This document shows, piece by piece, positions 1-7,860 of a stretch of DNA of 30,227 bases. Both the position numbers and the translations under genes were made by a program. The stretch lies in contig JAZGFD010000127.1 in the NCBI GenBank assembly GCA_036479115.1, forward strand, positions 1-30,227, given 5' to 3'. Source of the stretch: UBA7328 sp036479115. Lineage in GTDB: Bacteria > Bacteroidota > Bacteroidia > Chitinophagales > Saprospiraceae. The notes under the pieces are model-generated. The model was not told where the DNA came from, made no database searches, and worked only from the letters and a program-made list of their open reading frames with translations. The first letter of the stretch is position 1; each line of letters opens with the position of its first letter.

Positions 1-2
1 CT

Positions 3-1262
3 GGAGGGGTAAAAGACAATTATGATTATAGCTTTACGCGCAAGGGCATTTATATATATTCTGATGGGTCATGGCAAAATATTAACCAAAACAATGAAGA
101 CTTTTTTAGTGAAAACGACCTTCTTAATTTTTTAAAAATAGAACCGCACCCTTCTAAAGAAGAAACATATTTCGGCACATATTGGGGCGGCTTATTGCGA
201 CATGATGATCTTACTGGGAGTTATACTCTTTATAATGACACCAATTCTGCCCTTGAGGGCACAATAGGGGATATACAAAGAGAGAGAGTGACGGGTCTCC
301 TTTTTGACAAACAAGAAAACCTATGGGTGAGCTCTTTTGGATCATCAAGGCCACTTGCTCTTTTTTCTCAAGGAGAAGAGTGGTTTAATTTTTCTTTGGG
401 GGTTAATAAAAACATTATAGACATTGCACAAGATAGAGAGGGATATTTGTGGCTTCCAACATTTGGTAATAACGGAGGATGTTACGTCTATGATCCAGGG
501 GATGATCTCTCGTCATCAGGAGATGATCGGCTGAGGTTTATATCGTCAGCAAATTCAAACCTTACTTCTAACATTGTCAATACTGTAAATGTAGATTTGG
601 AAGGAGCAGTTTGGATTGGCACTGCTGAAGGGCCCGTAGTTTTTGATTGTGGATCTGATCCTTTTAACACAGTAGATTGTCAAGGAGATCGTATAAAAGT
701 AGTACAGGATAGTATTGTTGCTTTTCTTCTTGCTGATCAAGATGTTTTGGCTATTGCCGTGGATGGAGGCAATCAAAAATGGTTTGGCACTAGAAAGGGG
801 ATTTTTGTACAGTCTCCTGGTGGAGAAGAAGAAGTGTTTAGATTTACAACCGACAACAGCCCCCTTTTTGATAATCGCATTAGAGATTTGACTTTTAATA
901 ATAACACAGGTGAAATGCTAATCGGTACTGACAGGGGATTGCAATCATTCATAACTCCTACTACAGGAGGAGAACAATTTCACTCTAAACAAGAAGTACT
1001 TGTTTACCCTAACCCTGTAGAACCTAATTATAGAGGGCCGATTGCAATAAAGGGGTTGGTCAGAGACGCCTTGGTACAGATCACTGATGTCAATGGAAAC
1101 CTAATCACTGAAGTAAGAGCGCAAGGAGGGCAAGCTGTTTGGTACGGCAAAGACCTTAATGGCAAAGAAGTGAGCACAGGAGTGTACCTCATTTTTAGTT
1201 CTGATGAGGATGCTTTTGATAGCCCAAATAGCTTTGTTACTAAGGTAATGATAATCAGATAA
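3..1262 (+). CDS. porZ: PorZ-like T9SS protein, beta-propeller plus C-terminal sorting domain (5' truncated)
   Basis: The reading frame is open from the left edge, so the start lies outside the window; 419 residues are visible. The visible part holds repeated propeller blades of the two-component-regulator type, with signatures such as LWVSSFG, LWLPTFG, VWIGTAEG, KWFGTRKG and LIGTDRG. It ends in a roughly 85-residue T9SS C-terminal domain: VYPNPVEPNYRGPIAIKG, then ITDVNGNLI, GGQAVWYGKDLNGKEVSTG and VYLIF. That arrangement, and the NGPV/RGPI-type wording of the domain, resembles PorZ, a surface component of the type IX secretion attachment complex that handles A-LPS. The family is normally about 750-800 residues, so roughly half is missing here. 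The gene converges on bshA with only 5 bases between the stops. A generic propeller protein secreted by T9SS is the alternative; the PorZ assignment is from recognition, not alignment. Confidence 0.72.
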   Translation, partial: GGVKDNYDYSFTRKGIYIYSDGSWQNINQNNEDFFSENDLLNFLKIEPHPSKEETYFGTYWGGLLRHDDLTGSYTLYNDTNSALEGTIGDIQRERVTGLLFDKQENLWVSSFGSSRPLALFSQGEEWFNFSLGVNKNIIDIAQDREGYLWLPTFGNNGGCYVYDPGDDLSSSGDDRLRFISSANSNLTSNIVNTVNVDLEGAVWIGTAEGPVVFDCGSDPFNTVDCQGDRIKVVQDSIVAFLLADQDVLAIAVDGGNQKWFGTRKGIFVQSPGGEEEVFRFTTDNSPLFDNRIRDLTFNNNTGEMLIGTDRGLQSFITPTTGGEQFHSKQEVLVYPNPVEPNYRGPIAIKGLVRDALVQITDVNGNLITEVRAQGGQAVWYGKDLNGKEVSTGVYLIFSSDEDAFDSPNSFVTKVMIIR

Positions 1263-1267
1263 AACGC

Positions 1268-2422
1268 TTATCTTACTATAGGGAGAACAGCTTCTTTTAC
1301 ATTTTGACTCACACGCTCATACAGCTTGAGGTATTGAGGAACGATCTTTTTTATATCAAACATTTTGGCTCTTTCCAGCGCATTTTTTTTAAATTTTTCA
1401 TGTGTTTTAGGATCCATAAGGATATCTAAAGCACCTTTGGCCATATTGTCTATATCACCTACTTCGCTGAGGTAACCTGTATGCCCTTCAATATTAAGCT
1501 CCGGGATTCCGCCCACATTTGATGATATCACCGGCACCTCTATAGCCATGGCTTCTAAAGCGGCCAGACCAAAACTTTCGTTAGATGAAGGAAGGATAAA
1601 TAGATCAGACACTGAAAGTAACTCTTCAATAGCTTCCTGTTTACCCAAAAACCTTATTTGATCACAGAGGTCTATTTTTTTACACAACTCTTCAAGGTTG
1701 GCTCGTTCTGGACCATCTCCAATAAGCAAAAGGGTAGCTGGTATTTTTTTATGTATTTTTTTAAAAATGTGTATGGTGTCTTCTGCCCTTTTTACCTTTC
1801 TAAAATTTGAAATATGGGTAATTATTTTTTCACCATTAGGTGCAATTACTTTCTTAAAATGCTCTTTATTGGTTTTTGAAAATTTTGAAAAATCGATAAA
1901 ATTATATATTACGTCAATTTCTCTATTGATGTCAAAATGATCATAAGTTGTCTTTTTCAAATATTTTGACACACAAGTGACCCCATCAGAATTATTTATA
2001 CTGAATTCTATGACAGGTTTGAGAGATGGGTCTTGACCTACTAAGGTAATATCTGTACCATGAAGGGTAGTAATCACAGGTATTTTTATTCCTTTAGATG
2101 CTAAAATTTGTTTGGCTAAAAAAGCTACAGAGGCATGAGGTATAGCATAATGGACATGTAATATATCTAAACTATGATACTCAGTGACTTCTACCATCTT
2201 ACTGGCTAGAGAGGTTTCGTAAGGAGAATATCTGAATAGGGGATACTTAGATGTGGATACTTCGTGAAAAAAAATATTTGGATGATAAAAAGTGAGCCGG
2301 GCAGGTCTTTCATAGGTGATAAAGTGTACTTCATGACCTTGAATTGCTAAATAAGTTCCTAGCTCTGTAGCCACGACACCACTTCCCCCAAAAGATGGGA
2401 AACATACTATTCCTATTTTCAT
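1268..2422 (-). CDS. bshA: N-acetyl-alpha-D-glucosaminyl L-malate synthase BshA
   Basis: This GT4-family glycosyltransferase carries out the first step of bacillithiol synthesis: UDP-GlcNAc plus L-malate gives GlcNAc-malate. It is cytoplasmic. The 384 residues match the usual family length (about 375-385). The N-terminal MKIGIVCFPSFGGSGVVATE (1-20) is the typical BshA opening with its glycine-rich donor loop. HGTDITLVG (121-129), the acceptor-side motif VSKYLK and the ESFGLAALE motif (282-290, the E-x7-E of retaining GT4 enzymes) are all intact. The ATG at 2422 gives this conserved N-terminus directly. It converges with the porZ-like gene and diverges from the MerR gene (109 bases apart). No bshB or bshC is in the window, which is normal because these genes are often unlinked. 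Confidence 0.95.
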   Translation of the reverse strand: MKIGIVCFPSFGGSGVVATELGTYLAIQGHEVHFITYERPARLTFYHPNIFFHEVSTSKYPLFRYSPYETSLASKMVEVTEYHSLDILHVHYAIPHASVAFLAKQILASKGIKIPVITTLHGTDITLVGQDPSLKPVIEFSINNSDGVTCVSKYLKKTTYDHFDINREIDVIYNFIDFSKFSKTNKEHFKKVIAPNGEKIITHISNFRKVKRAEDTIHIFKKIHKKIPATLLLIGDGPERANLEELCKKIDLCDQIRFLGKQEAIEELLSVSDLFILPSSNESFGLAALEAMAIEVPVISSNVGGIPELNIEGHTGYLSEVGDIDNMAKGALDILMDPKTHEKFKKNALERAKMFDIKKIVPQYLKLYERVSQNVKEAVLPIVR

Positions 2423-2531
2423 TTTATATCTTACGCTTTATTAGTATGGATTAAAGCATCTTAACTGCAATACATACAATATAATTACCCAATAAATAAA
2501 AATATAATACTAAAGTTCAAGAGCACGACAA

Positions 2532-3452
2532 ATGGTTGCCTACTCTATTAAAGATTTAGAAAACTTAACAGGTATAAAAGCCCACACTATTCGTGTTTGG
2601 GAAAAAAGATATGGCATCATTGAGCCCCGTCGTAACGACTCCAATGTGCGATATTATCTTGAGGATGATGTAAAAAATATAATGAATATTGCCCTGCTTA
2701 ATCGCAATGGCTATAAAATATCTAAAATTGCCCAACTAAATAGTGCTTCTATTCATTCTATTGCTGCTCAACTTACTGATGTGGATAGGACCTTTGAAAA
2801 CCAACTAGATGGCCTCACCCTTTCTATGTTAGAATTAAATGAAGATCATTTTTTAAAAATATTTAACGCCAATATTTGTCAGAATGGATTTAAGAAAACA
2901 ATGTTAGAAGTCATATACCCATTATTAGATAAATTGGGAATGATGTGGATGACAGGAAGTGTTAAACCCATTCACGAAAATTTCGTTTTTCAGTTGATAA
3001 AAAGAAAATGTATTGTAGAACTGGATAAATTAGAAGTTCAAACATCAGCGCCTAAAAAATTTCTCATGTTTTTACCTGAAGGAGAAAATAATGAGTTGTC
3101 TTTTCTTTTTTTGCATTATATAATAAAACATAGGGGGCACAAGGTTGTGGATTTAGGCACTAATGTGAACATTGATGATATATTTAATGGAGGCCTTTTG
3201 TGTCAGCCTGATTATATCTTAACGCTTATTGATAAGACAATGAATACAGGCACCTATTCTGGGTATATTGAAGTTTTAACCGCTAATACAGGAGAGAGTA
3301 AGTTGTTGTTAAGTGGTTTGCAAGTGCTGAAGCACAAATATAAAAACGCACCAAAAATACAGACCTTCCAGACCTCTGAAGAACTGGATACACTGTTACG
3401 AAGTTGGGAAGACGAGAAAACTTTGCAGAGCTATGGCGAAAAAAATAGATGA
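2532..3452 (+). CDS. MerR-family transcriptional regulator with cobalamin-domain-like C-terminus (B12 motif absent)
   Basis: Residues 1-70 form a MerR winged helix: YSIKDLENLTGI, then HTIRVWEKRYGIIEPRR (17-33). A helical domain (about 95-170) follows that resembles the B12-binding cap of CarH/LitR, including WMTGSVKPIHENF. The last domain is a Rossmann-like B12-binding fold, FLMFLPEGENNELS followed by HKVVDLGTNV. The DxHxxG motif that ligates cobalamin is missing; EGENNEL sits in its place, so I infer it does not bind B12. The start is the first ATG and gives a canonical MerR N-terminus. The last nine codons and the TGA stop (from about 3425) are not native: they align with the inner half of a family A repeat element, probably placed there by a local inversion (see the repeat at 3425-3508). 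Target genes are unknown; bshA is divergent from it. Confidence 0.85.
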   Translation: MVAYSIKDLENLTGIKAHTIRVWEKRYGIIEPRRNDSNVRYYLEDDVKNIMNIALLNRNGYKISKIAQLNSASIHSIAAQLTDVDRTFENQLDGLTLSMLELNEDHFLKIFNANICQNGFKKTMLEVIYPLLDKLGMMWMTGSVKPIHENFVFQLIKRKCIVELDKLEVQTSAPKKFLMFLPEGENNELSFLFLHYIIKHRGHKVVDLGTNVNIDDIFNGGLLCQPDYILTLIDKTMNTGTYSGYIEVLTANTGESKLLLSGLQVLKHKYKNAPKIQTFQTSEELDTLLRSWEDEKTLQSYGEKNR

Positions 3453-3508
3453 AATATGGTAGAAAAAGAACTTTTTTTAGCCAAAATTGGCTCCACCTGA
3501 GTAGTTAC
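3425..3508 (-). repeat. Family A element, left half, inverted; fused to the 3' end of the MerR gene
   Basis: Read on the minus strand this begins GTAACTACTCAGGTGGAG and matches the left half of the complete copy at 28752-28889 over about 84 bases with few differences. The match ends in the loop of the central hairpin (CGCCATAGCTCTGC), where the other arm should begin. The MerR coding sequence runs into it, so the element supplies the terminal residues SYGEKNR and the stop. The 8 bases outside its end (CCTTTTTT, 3509-3516) are the reverse complement of AAAAAAGG, which matches the flank of the right half at 3667-3674 at 7 of 8 positions. Confidence 0.85.
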
Positions 3509-3759
3509 CCTTTTTTTAGTAACGATTAGAACAGTTGAGACAATTAGTGATTCACGCTATAATCATGGCTACGCCTCAAAAAATGAGCTTTATCTGGTAA
3601 AAAAATATCAACTTTTTACCTGCCTGTTTGGCAGACAGGTCTCAAAAGCGCCCACCTGAGAGTTACAAAAAAGATTCTTTTAGAAAGATATAAATTAATC
3701 GAACACAGGTTGATAATTAGATCGAAAACTCAAACCCAATAGGCTTCAAAAGTTTATTT
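3509..3759. other. Gap between convergent MerR and secreted-protein genes
   Basis: Apart from the right half-element (3555-3666), the gap has about 45 bases at 3509-3554 that belong to the proposed inverted segment, and an AT-rich stretch at 3667-3759 in which I see no gene, clear terminator or promoter. Confidence 0.6.
3555..3666 (+). repeat. Family A element, right half
   Basis: The stretch ends CTCAAAAGCGCCCACCTGAG then AGTTAC, the right end of family A with two bases lost. Upstream it matches the copy at 18971-19156 through AAAAAATGAG and TTTATCTGGTAAAA. It holds an imperfect hairpin at 3618-3640 (ACCTGCCTG with CAGACAGGT), shared with the copy at 7215-7452. There is no left half in the same orientation; the matching left half lies inverted at 3425-3508. 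The inner boundary (about 3555-3566) is uncertain. The flanking AAAAAAGA (3667-3674) is the proposed target duplication. Confidence 0.8.
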
Positions 3760-5238
3760 TTAATTCAAATTGTATTTTATTTCTACCATTTGAGAGTTTT
3801 GTAAATCAGTTTGTAAGTTTATTTCTTTTCTTTCACCATTGATAGTGTAAGCCAAAGCTATTGTATTTGGGGGACGATACCCAGTATTATCGGCATGTAT
3901 TAAAATGTAATTTTGTTGTCCAGGCTTAATGTGAATGGTTAATTTTTTGGGTTCTTTTTCTAATGATATATTTTTATATTCCCACACGTCATTCACTTTT
4001 ATTGATACCCTATCTCCATCTTTTATTAAATGGTCATAAAGCTCTAAAACAAAAGAATCAGCACTAACATAGATGACTTCTTTGTGTACCACAATACCTC
4101 TGTTATAGGCTATAGGTGGAAGGATTTCTTTCTTTTTTGGCGACTTTTTGGCGATTTCTTTTTCTTTTATGATCAATTTAGGGCTTGCATTTGGTATTTC
4201 TATTTTTTTGTTGAGTAATGCTATTAGCTTATTATCATCCAATGCGCTAAGCTTTTCTTTCGGGAGTTTTTTTGGATAAATTACCTTATAAAAATGCGGG
4301 ATTTCAAATTCTTTTAGCCAGCCCTGATCTTGGGATAGATCGTTATACTCGCTTATATACCCATTTCCATACCGGTTAATAAGATTAAGCAAGGTGACAT
4401 TGTGGTAATGATAGTGATTGCCATATAATTGGTATTCTATAGGCACACTTTTTTCATTGTAGTAATTTTGACAGGCCCTCACCAGCCTTGAGGTATTGGT
4501 AAGTATTCTTTTTTTTACTTGTGGATTACCTTGTATAACAACCTTTTCAAGAGCTATAATTTTAGTGTTAAGTGTAGAGAGATCTTCTGGACGTATGCTT
4601 TTTTGTTTTCTAATTTTTCCCAACTGTACTTTTACTATAGCATGAAAATCAAAGAGGGTTTTTGCAAACTTTTCTTTTCCTCTTTCTTTCACGTATACAG
4701 ACTGTAAATGATTGTCAATAGCATTATAAATTTTATAAAACTGATCATAAATTGACACGATGGTTTCTAATTCGCTATATACTTTTTGAATATTTACGGA
4801 TTGACTGAGGTCGCTATTTTCTAGCATGCTTGCAATGGCTATTCTTTTGTTATTTATTACACCGAATAGCTCCTTTATTTCTGTAATATGATCATTTAAT
4901 TTTTTTGATTCGGCACCGATAAATACACTTTCTCTGATTGCCGATTGATAAAGGTCGTACGGGTTGCTGCTAGCATAAAACCAACCTTCTGGATCCTGAA
5001 AAATATCGTCAGGTAAATCTGCATTACTATAGTTATTGAGCTTATACTCAGGCAAGTCTACATACTTATTTACAGTTTGATTATAACCTTCAAATAAACG
5101 ATGAGCGATGAGAAGGCCGTGGATACTTTCATTTACAAAAGTGACATAATTATTTATAGCTCTGATCTCATTTTTATTTTGAGAATATAAGCCAAAGGCT
5201 ATAGAGAACAGAAATATTGTAATAACAACTTTCTTCAT
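3760..5238 (-). CDS. Secreted protein of unknown function, translationally coupled to mnmG
   Basis: This 492-residue protein has a signal peptide (MKKVVITIFLFSIAFGLYSQ) and so is exported. I do not recognise the main body. Residues about 30-330 are mostly helical in character and rich in charged residues, with no catalytic motif I can name. A lysine-rich linker (KEKEIAKKSPKKKE) follows. The last 110 residues look like a small beta domain found at the end of other Bacteroidota exported proteins: DRVSIKVNDVWEYKNISL, then ILIHADNTGYRPPNTIALAY. The start codon overlaps the mnmG stop by one base (TAATG), which implies one mRNA and coupled translation. That is an odd pairing of a tRNA-modification enzyme with a secreted protein. 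A family A half-element lies just downstream. Confidence 0.8.
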   Translation of the reverse strand: MKKVVITIFLFSIAFGLYSQNKNEIRAINNYVTFVNESIHGLLIAHRLFEGYNQTVNKYVDLPEYKLNNYSNADLPDDIFQDPEGWFYASSNPYDLYQSAIRESVFIGAESKKLNDHITEIKELFGVINNKRIAIASMLENSDLSQSVNIQKVYSELETIVSIYDQFYKIYNAIDNHLQSVYVKERGKEKFAKTLFDFHAIVKVQLGKIRKQKSIRPEDLSTLNTKIIALEKVVIQGNPQVKKRILTNTSRLVRACQNYYNEKSVPIEYQLYGNHYHYHNVTLLNLINRYGNGYISEYNDLSQDQGWLKEFEIPHFYKVIYPKKLPKEKLSALDDNKLIALLNKKIEIPNASPKLIIKEKEIAKKSPKKKEILPPIAYNRGIVVHKEVIYVSADSFVLELYDHLIKDGDRVSIKVNDVWEYKNISLEKEPKKLTIHIKPGQQNYILIHADNTGYRPPNTIALAYTINGERKEINLQTDLQNSQMVEIKYNLN

Positions 5239-7103
5239 TACCTTCCTAAGTGAACTAAGAGTACGGATATATCAGACGGGGATACCCCGCTAATGCGACT
5301 TGCTTGCCCGATAGAGAGAGGCTTAATCACGGACAACTTTTCTCTGGCTTCTGCTGATAATGAACTAATGTTATTATAGTTGAAATCACTTTTGAGGCCC
5401 ATCATTTCCAACCGGTTCATTTTGTCCACCATTTCTTGTTCTTTTCTAATATATCCTTCATATTTTAATTTTATTTCTGCAGCTTCAGTCGTTTCAACTG
5501 GAAAATTGTTGAGAAAAGATTTTAAGGTTGGCACAGCATTGGCAATACCACAGGCATTAACATTGGGGCGGGATAAAACAGAATAAAGCTTTACTTTTTG
5601 AGTAAGCGCAGCTGATTTTTTATTTGCCAAATATGTGTTTATTTTATTTGGTGAAATAGAGGTTGTTCTAAAATATTTTTCTATCTCATACATATCAGCT
5701 TTTTTTTGTTCTAAGGCCTCAAGTCTTTCATCCATATTTTTCATGCCCATGCCCACAGCTAAAGGTGTAAGCCTGAGATCGGCATTATCTTGGCGTAAGA
5801 GAATTCTAAATTCTGCCCTAGAAGTGAACATTCGATAAGGTTCTTTTGTGCCTTTATTCACCAAGTCATCAATAAGGACGCCGATATATGCGTCTGATCT
5901 TTTCAGAATAAAAGGTTCTTTATTTTTTATTGAAAGCGCTGCATTAATGCCAGCCACTATACCCTGACTGGCAGCTTCTTCATAACCTGTAGTGCCGTTA
6001 ATCTGCCCTGCGAAAAATAAGTGGTGTATTTTCTTTGTCTCAAGAGTAGGACTGAGTTGTGTAGGTTGAAAAAAATCATATTCTATAGCATAACCGGGTC
6101 TAAACATTTTCATATTTTCAAACCCTGCCACTTTTTTCAGAGCTTTATATTGTATGTCTTCAGGCAGTGATGAAGAGAAGCCATTTACATATATTTCACA
6201 TGTATCTCTGCCTTCAGGCTCTACAAATAATTGGTGTCTGTCCCTATCCGAGAAGCGATTTATTTTATCTTCTATAGAGGGGCAGTAACGAGGCCCCATG
6301 CCCTTGATTCTACCATTAAACATAGGAGAACGGTGAAACCCTTCTTTCAAAGCATCATGCACATCGGGAGCAGTATAGGTGATGTGGCATGGCCGCTGAT
6401 CAATAAGCGGAGGCGTATCAGTGAATGAAAATTTAGCAGGGTTTTCATCACCAGGTTGTATTTCCATTTTGGAGTAATCTAATGACCTCCCGTCAATTCT
6501 AGGAGGTGTGCCTGTTTTCATCCTTCCTGCTTCAAAACCCAGTCCCACAAGTTGTTCGGTAATGCCCGTGGCAGCACGTTCACCAGCCCTTCCTCCGCCA
6601 AAATTTTTATTGCCTATGTGAATGAGACCATTGAGAAAAGTGCCATTGGTGAGGATTACTGTTTTTGATCTTATTTCTATGCCTATCCCTGTTTTAACTC
6701 CTTTACAGATATTGCCTTCTACTATTAGCCCTGTAACCATCTCTTGCCAGAAGTCAATATTTTTATTGGCTTCTAAAAAAATTCGCCACAATCTGGCAAA
6801 TTCTAGTCTATCACTTTGCGCTCTTGGGCTCCACATTGCAGGCCCTTTTGACTTGTTGAGCATTCTAAACTGGATCATTGTGTGATCAGTTACAATGCCG
6901 GACATTCCGCCTAGGGCATCTATTTCTCTTACGATTTGCCCCTTTGCCACACCACCCATAGCAGGGTTGCAAGACATCTGGGCGATGGTTTGCATATTCA
7001 TGGTAACGAGCATTACCTTAGCCCCCATTCTAGCTGCTGCATGGGCTGCTTCACAACCAGCATGTCCAGCTCCTACCACTATTACGTCATATTCTAAAAA
7101 CAT
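5238..7103 (-). CDS. mnmG: tRNA uridine-5-carboxymethylaminomethyl modification enzyme MnmG (GidA)
   Basis: With MnmE, MnmG installs the (carboxymethyl)aminomethyl group at the wobble uridine (U34) of certain tRNAs, using FAD, NADH and a folate C1 unit. The 621 residues match the family (about 620-630). The FAD-binding Rossmann motif VIVVGAGHAGCEAA is at the N-terminus, followed by SCNPAMGGVAKG, GTPPRIDGRSLDY, CPSIEDKINRFSDR, GYEEAASQGIVAG and the RMFTSRAEFRILLRQDNADL signature. The C-terminal helical MnmE/tRNA-binding domain is complete. The ATG at 7103 is preceded by AGGGG, a reasonable ribosome site. A TAnnTTTG promoter sits at 7130-7137, flanked by a 10-base inverted repeat. mnmE is not in the window. 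Confidence 0.97.
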   Translation of the reverse strand: MFLEYDVIVVGAGHAGCEAAHAAARMGAKVMLVTMNMQTIAQMSCNPAMGGVAKGQIVREIDALGGMSGIVTDHTMIQFRMLNKSKGPAMWSPRAQSDRLEFARLWRIFLEANKNIDFWQEMVTGLIVEGNICKGVKTGIGIEIRSKTVILTNGTFLNGLIHIGNKNFGGGRAGERAATGITEQLVGLGFEAGRMKTGTPPRIDGRSLDYSKMEIQPGDENPAKFSFTDTPPLIDQRPCHITYTAPDVHDALKEGFHRSPMFNGRIKGMGPRYCPSIEDKINRFSDRDRHQLFVEPEGRDTCEIYVNGFSSSLPEDIQYKALKKVAGFENMKMFRPGYAIEYDFFQPTQLSPTLETKKIHHLFFAGQINGTTGYEEAASQGIVAGINAALSIKNKEPFILKRSDAYIGVLIDDLVNKGTKEPYRMFTSRAEFRILLRQDNADLRLTPLAVGMGMKNMDERLEALEQKKADMYEIEKYFRTTSISPNKINTYLANKKSAALTQKVKLYSVLSRPNVNACGIANAVPTLKSFLNNFPVETTEAAEIKLKYEGYIRKEQEMVDKMNRLEMMGLKSDFNYNNISSLSAEAREKLSVIKPLSIGQASRISGVSPSDISVLLVHLGR

Positions 7104-7154
7104 CTACCCCTTTTCTGTTCTTGTCGATACAAAATTAAACCTTTAAAGGGGTAG
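7104..7154. promoter_or_regulatory. Inverted repeat flanking the mnmG promoter
   Basis: CTACCCCTTT (7104-7113) and AAAGGGGTAG (7145-7154) are perfect 10-base inverted arms, 31 bases apart, with the TAATTTTG box between them. The inner arm abuts the mnmG start codon and contains its ribosome-site-like AGGGG. If transcription starts near 7123 the outer arm is not transcribed, which would make this a DNA operator rather than an RNA hairpin. No cognate regulator is apparent. Confidence 0.4.
7130..7137 (-). promoter_or_regulatory. Candidate mnmG promoter, Bacteroidota -7 box TAATTTTG
   Basis: On the minus strand TAATTTTG is an exact match to TAnnTTTG, 27 bases upstream of the mnmG ATG. No clear TTG -33 element is found at the usual spacing, so this rests on the -7 box and its position. 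Confidence 0.45.
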
Positions 7155-7214
7155 TTTTATTTGGAATGAGGGATTTTTTGAGGAAAATCATTTTGACCAA
7201 AACGATCTTTACGG

Positions 7215-7452
7215 ATTGCTACTCCAGGGGATGTGCTTTTGAGACCTGTCTGCCAAACAGGCAGGTAAAAAATTGCTATTTTATTACTAGACACAGGCTA
7301 TTTTTGTATTAATAGCAGCGCTATTACTAACTTATTTTATGTGTTTGAGAATCTCGATTATGTTTCCACTTCTTCGATTTGAGACATAAATTGCCGGAGT
7401 ATAGTGATAAAAGAACTTTTTTAGCTAAAATTGATACCACCAGAGTAGTTGC
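7215..7452 (-). repeat. Family A element, complete, 238 bp, inverted orientation, with 8-bp target duplication
   Basis: The left boundary carries a decayed right end (GCTACTCCAGGGG then TGCTTTTGAGACC). The right boundary carries the left end reversed (AAAATTGATACCACC then AGAGTAGTTGC). Flanking 8-mers CTTTACGG (7207-7214) and CTTTACTG (7453-7460) agree at 7 of 8 positions, marking a target-site duplication. Inside are the hairpin ACCTGTCTG/CAGGCAGGT (7244-7266) and the central hairpin TAATAGC-AGC-GCTATTA (7310-7326). On the minus strand the interior is homologous to the copy at 18663-18862, sharing TCAAATCGAAG, ACATAATCGAGATTC and TAGTAATAGCGCTGCTATTA. Confidence 0.88.
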
Positions 7453-7860
7453 CTTTACTGCAAATTGATGATGTAGGCTTCTTCATTAATGATATTTGCA
7501 GATATACATTTTCAATTGTTATATTCATATATTCAGGAATGACAGTAATTCTTAGTTTAGATGGGAAAGTAGGCGGTAAGGGAATGTACCGCCTCATCAG
7601 AACCTGAAGGGGTGTTATCCTAACACTCTTTACATTTTAGAAGCTCCTAAATGCCTAAACGGAGAGTTGTTTCAGGAATGATAAAAGATATAAATGAGTG
7701 GATTAATAAAAAATTATAGAAAGGATTAAATACAATCCCCAAAAGCATCATCGCAGGTCAATCCGATAGAAAAGGGTTATTAGGATGGGGTAAAATGTAA
7801 TGCGTATTAACTAAGTGCAGATCTTTTTCAGAGAAATTTTGCTCTTCGAAGGTGATGAGA
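7453..7860. other. Gap downstream of thrB; degenerate open stretch only
   Basis: No intact gene is visible. On the plus strand an ATG at 7651 opens 22 codons (MPKRRVVSGMIKDINEW and on), stops at TAG, then continues in the same frame as a readable stretch (IPKSIIAGQSDRKGLLGWG) to another stop. This could be the remains of a small gene, or chance; I do not recognise it. The 700-base space between mnmG and thrB is otherwise filled by the family A element at 7215-7452. Confidence 0.4.

Noticed and set aside
6895..7146. Open frame antisense to the mnmG start
   Set aside because: It mirrors the conserved FAD-binding region of mnmG and has no independent coding features.
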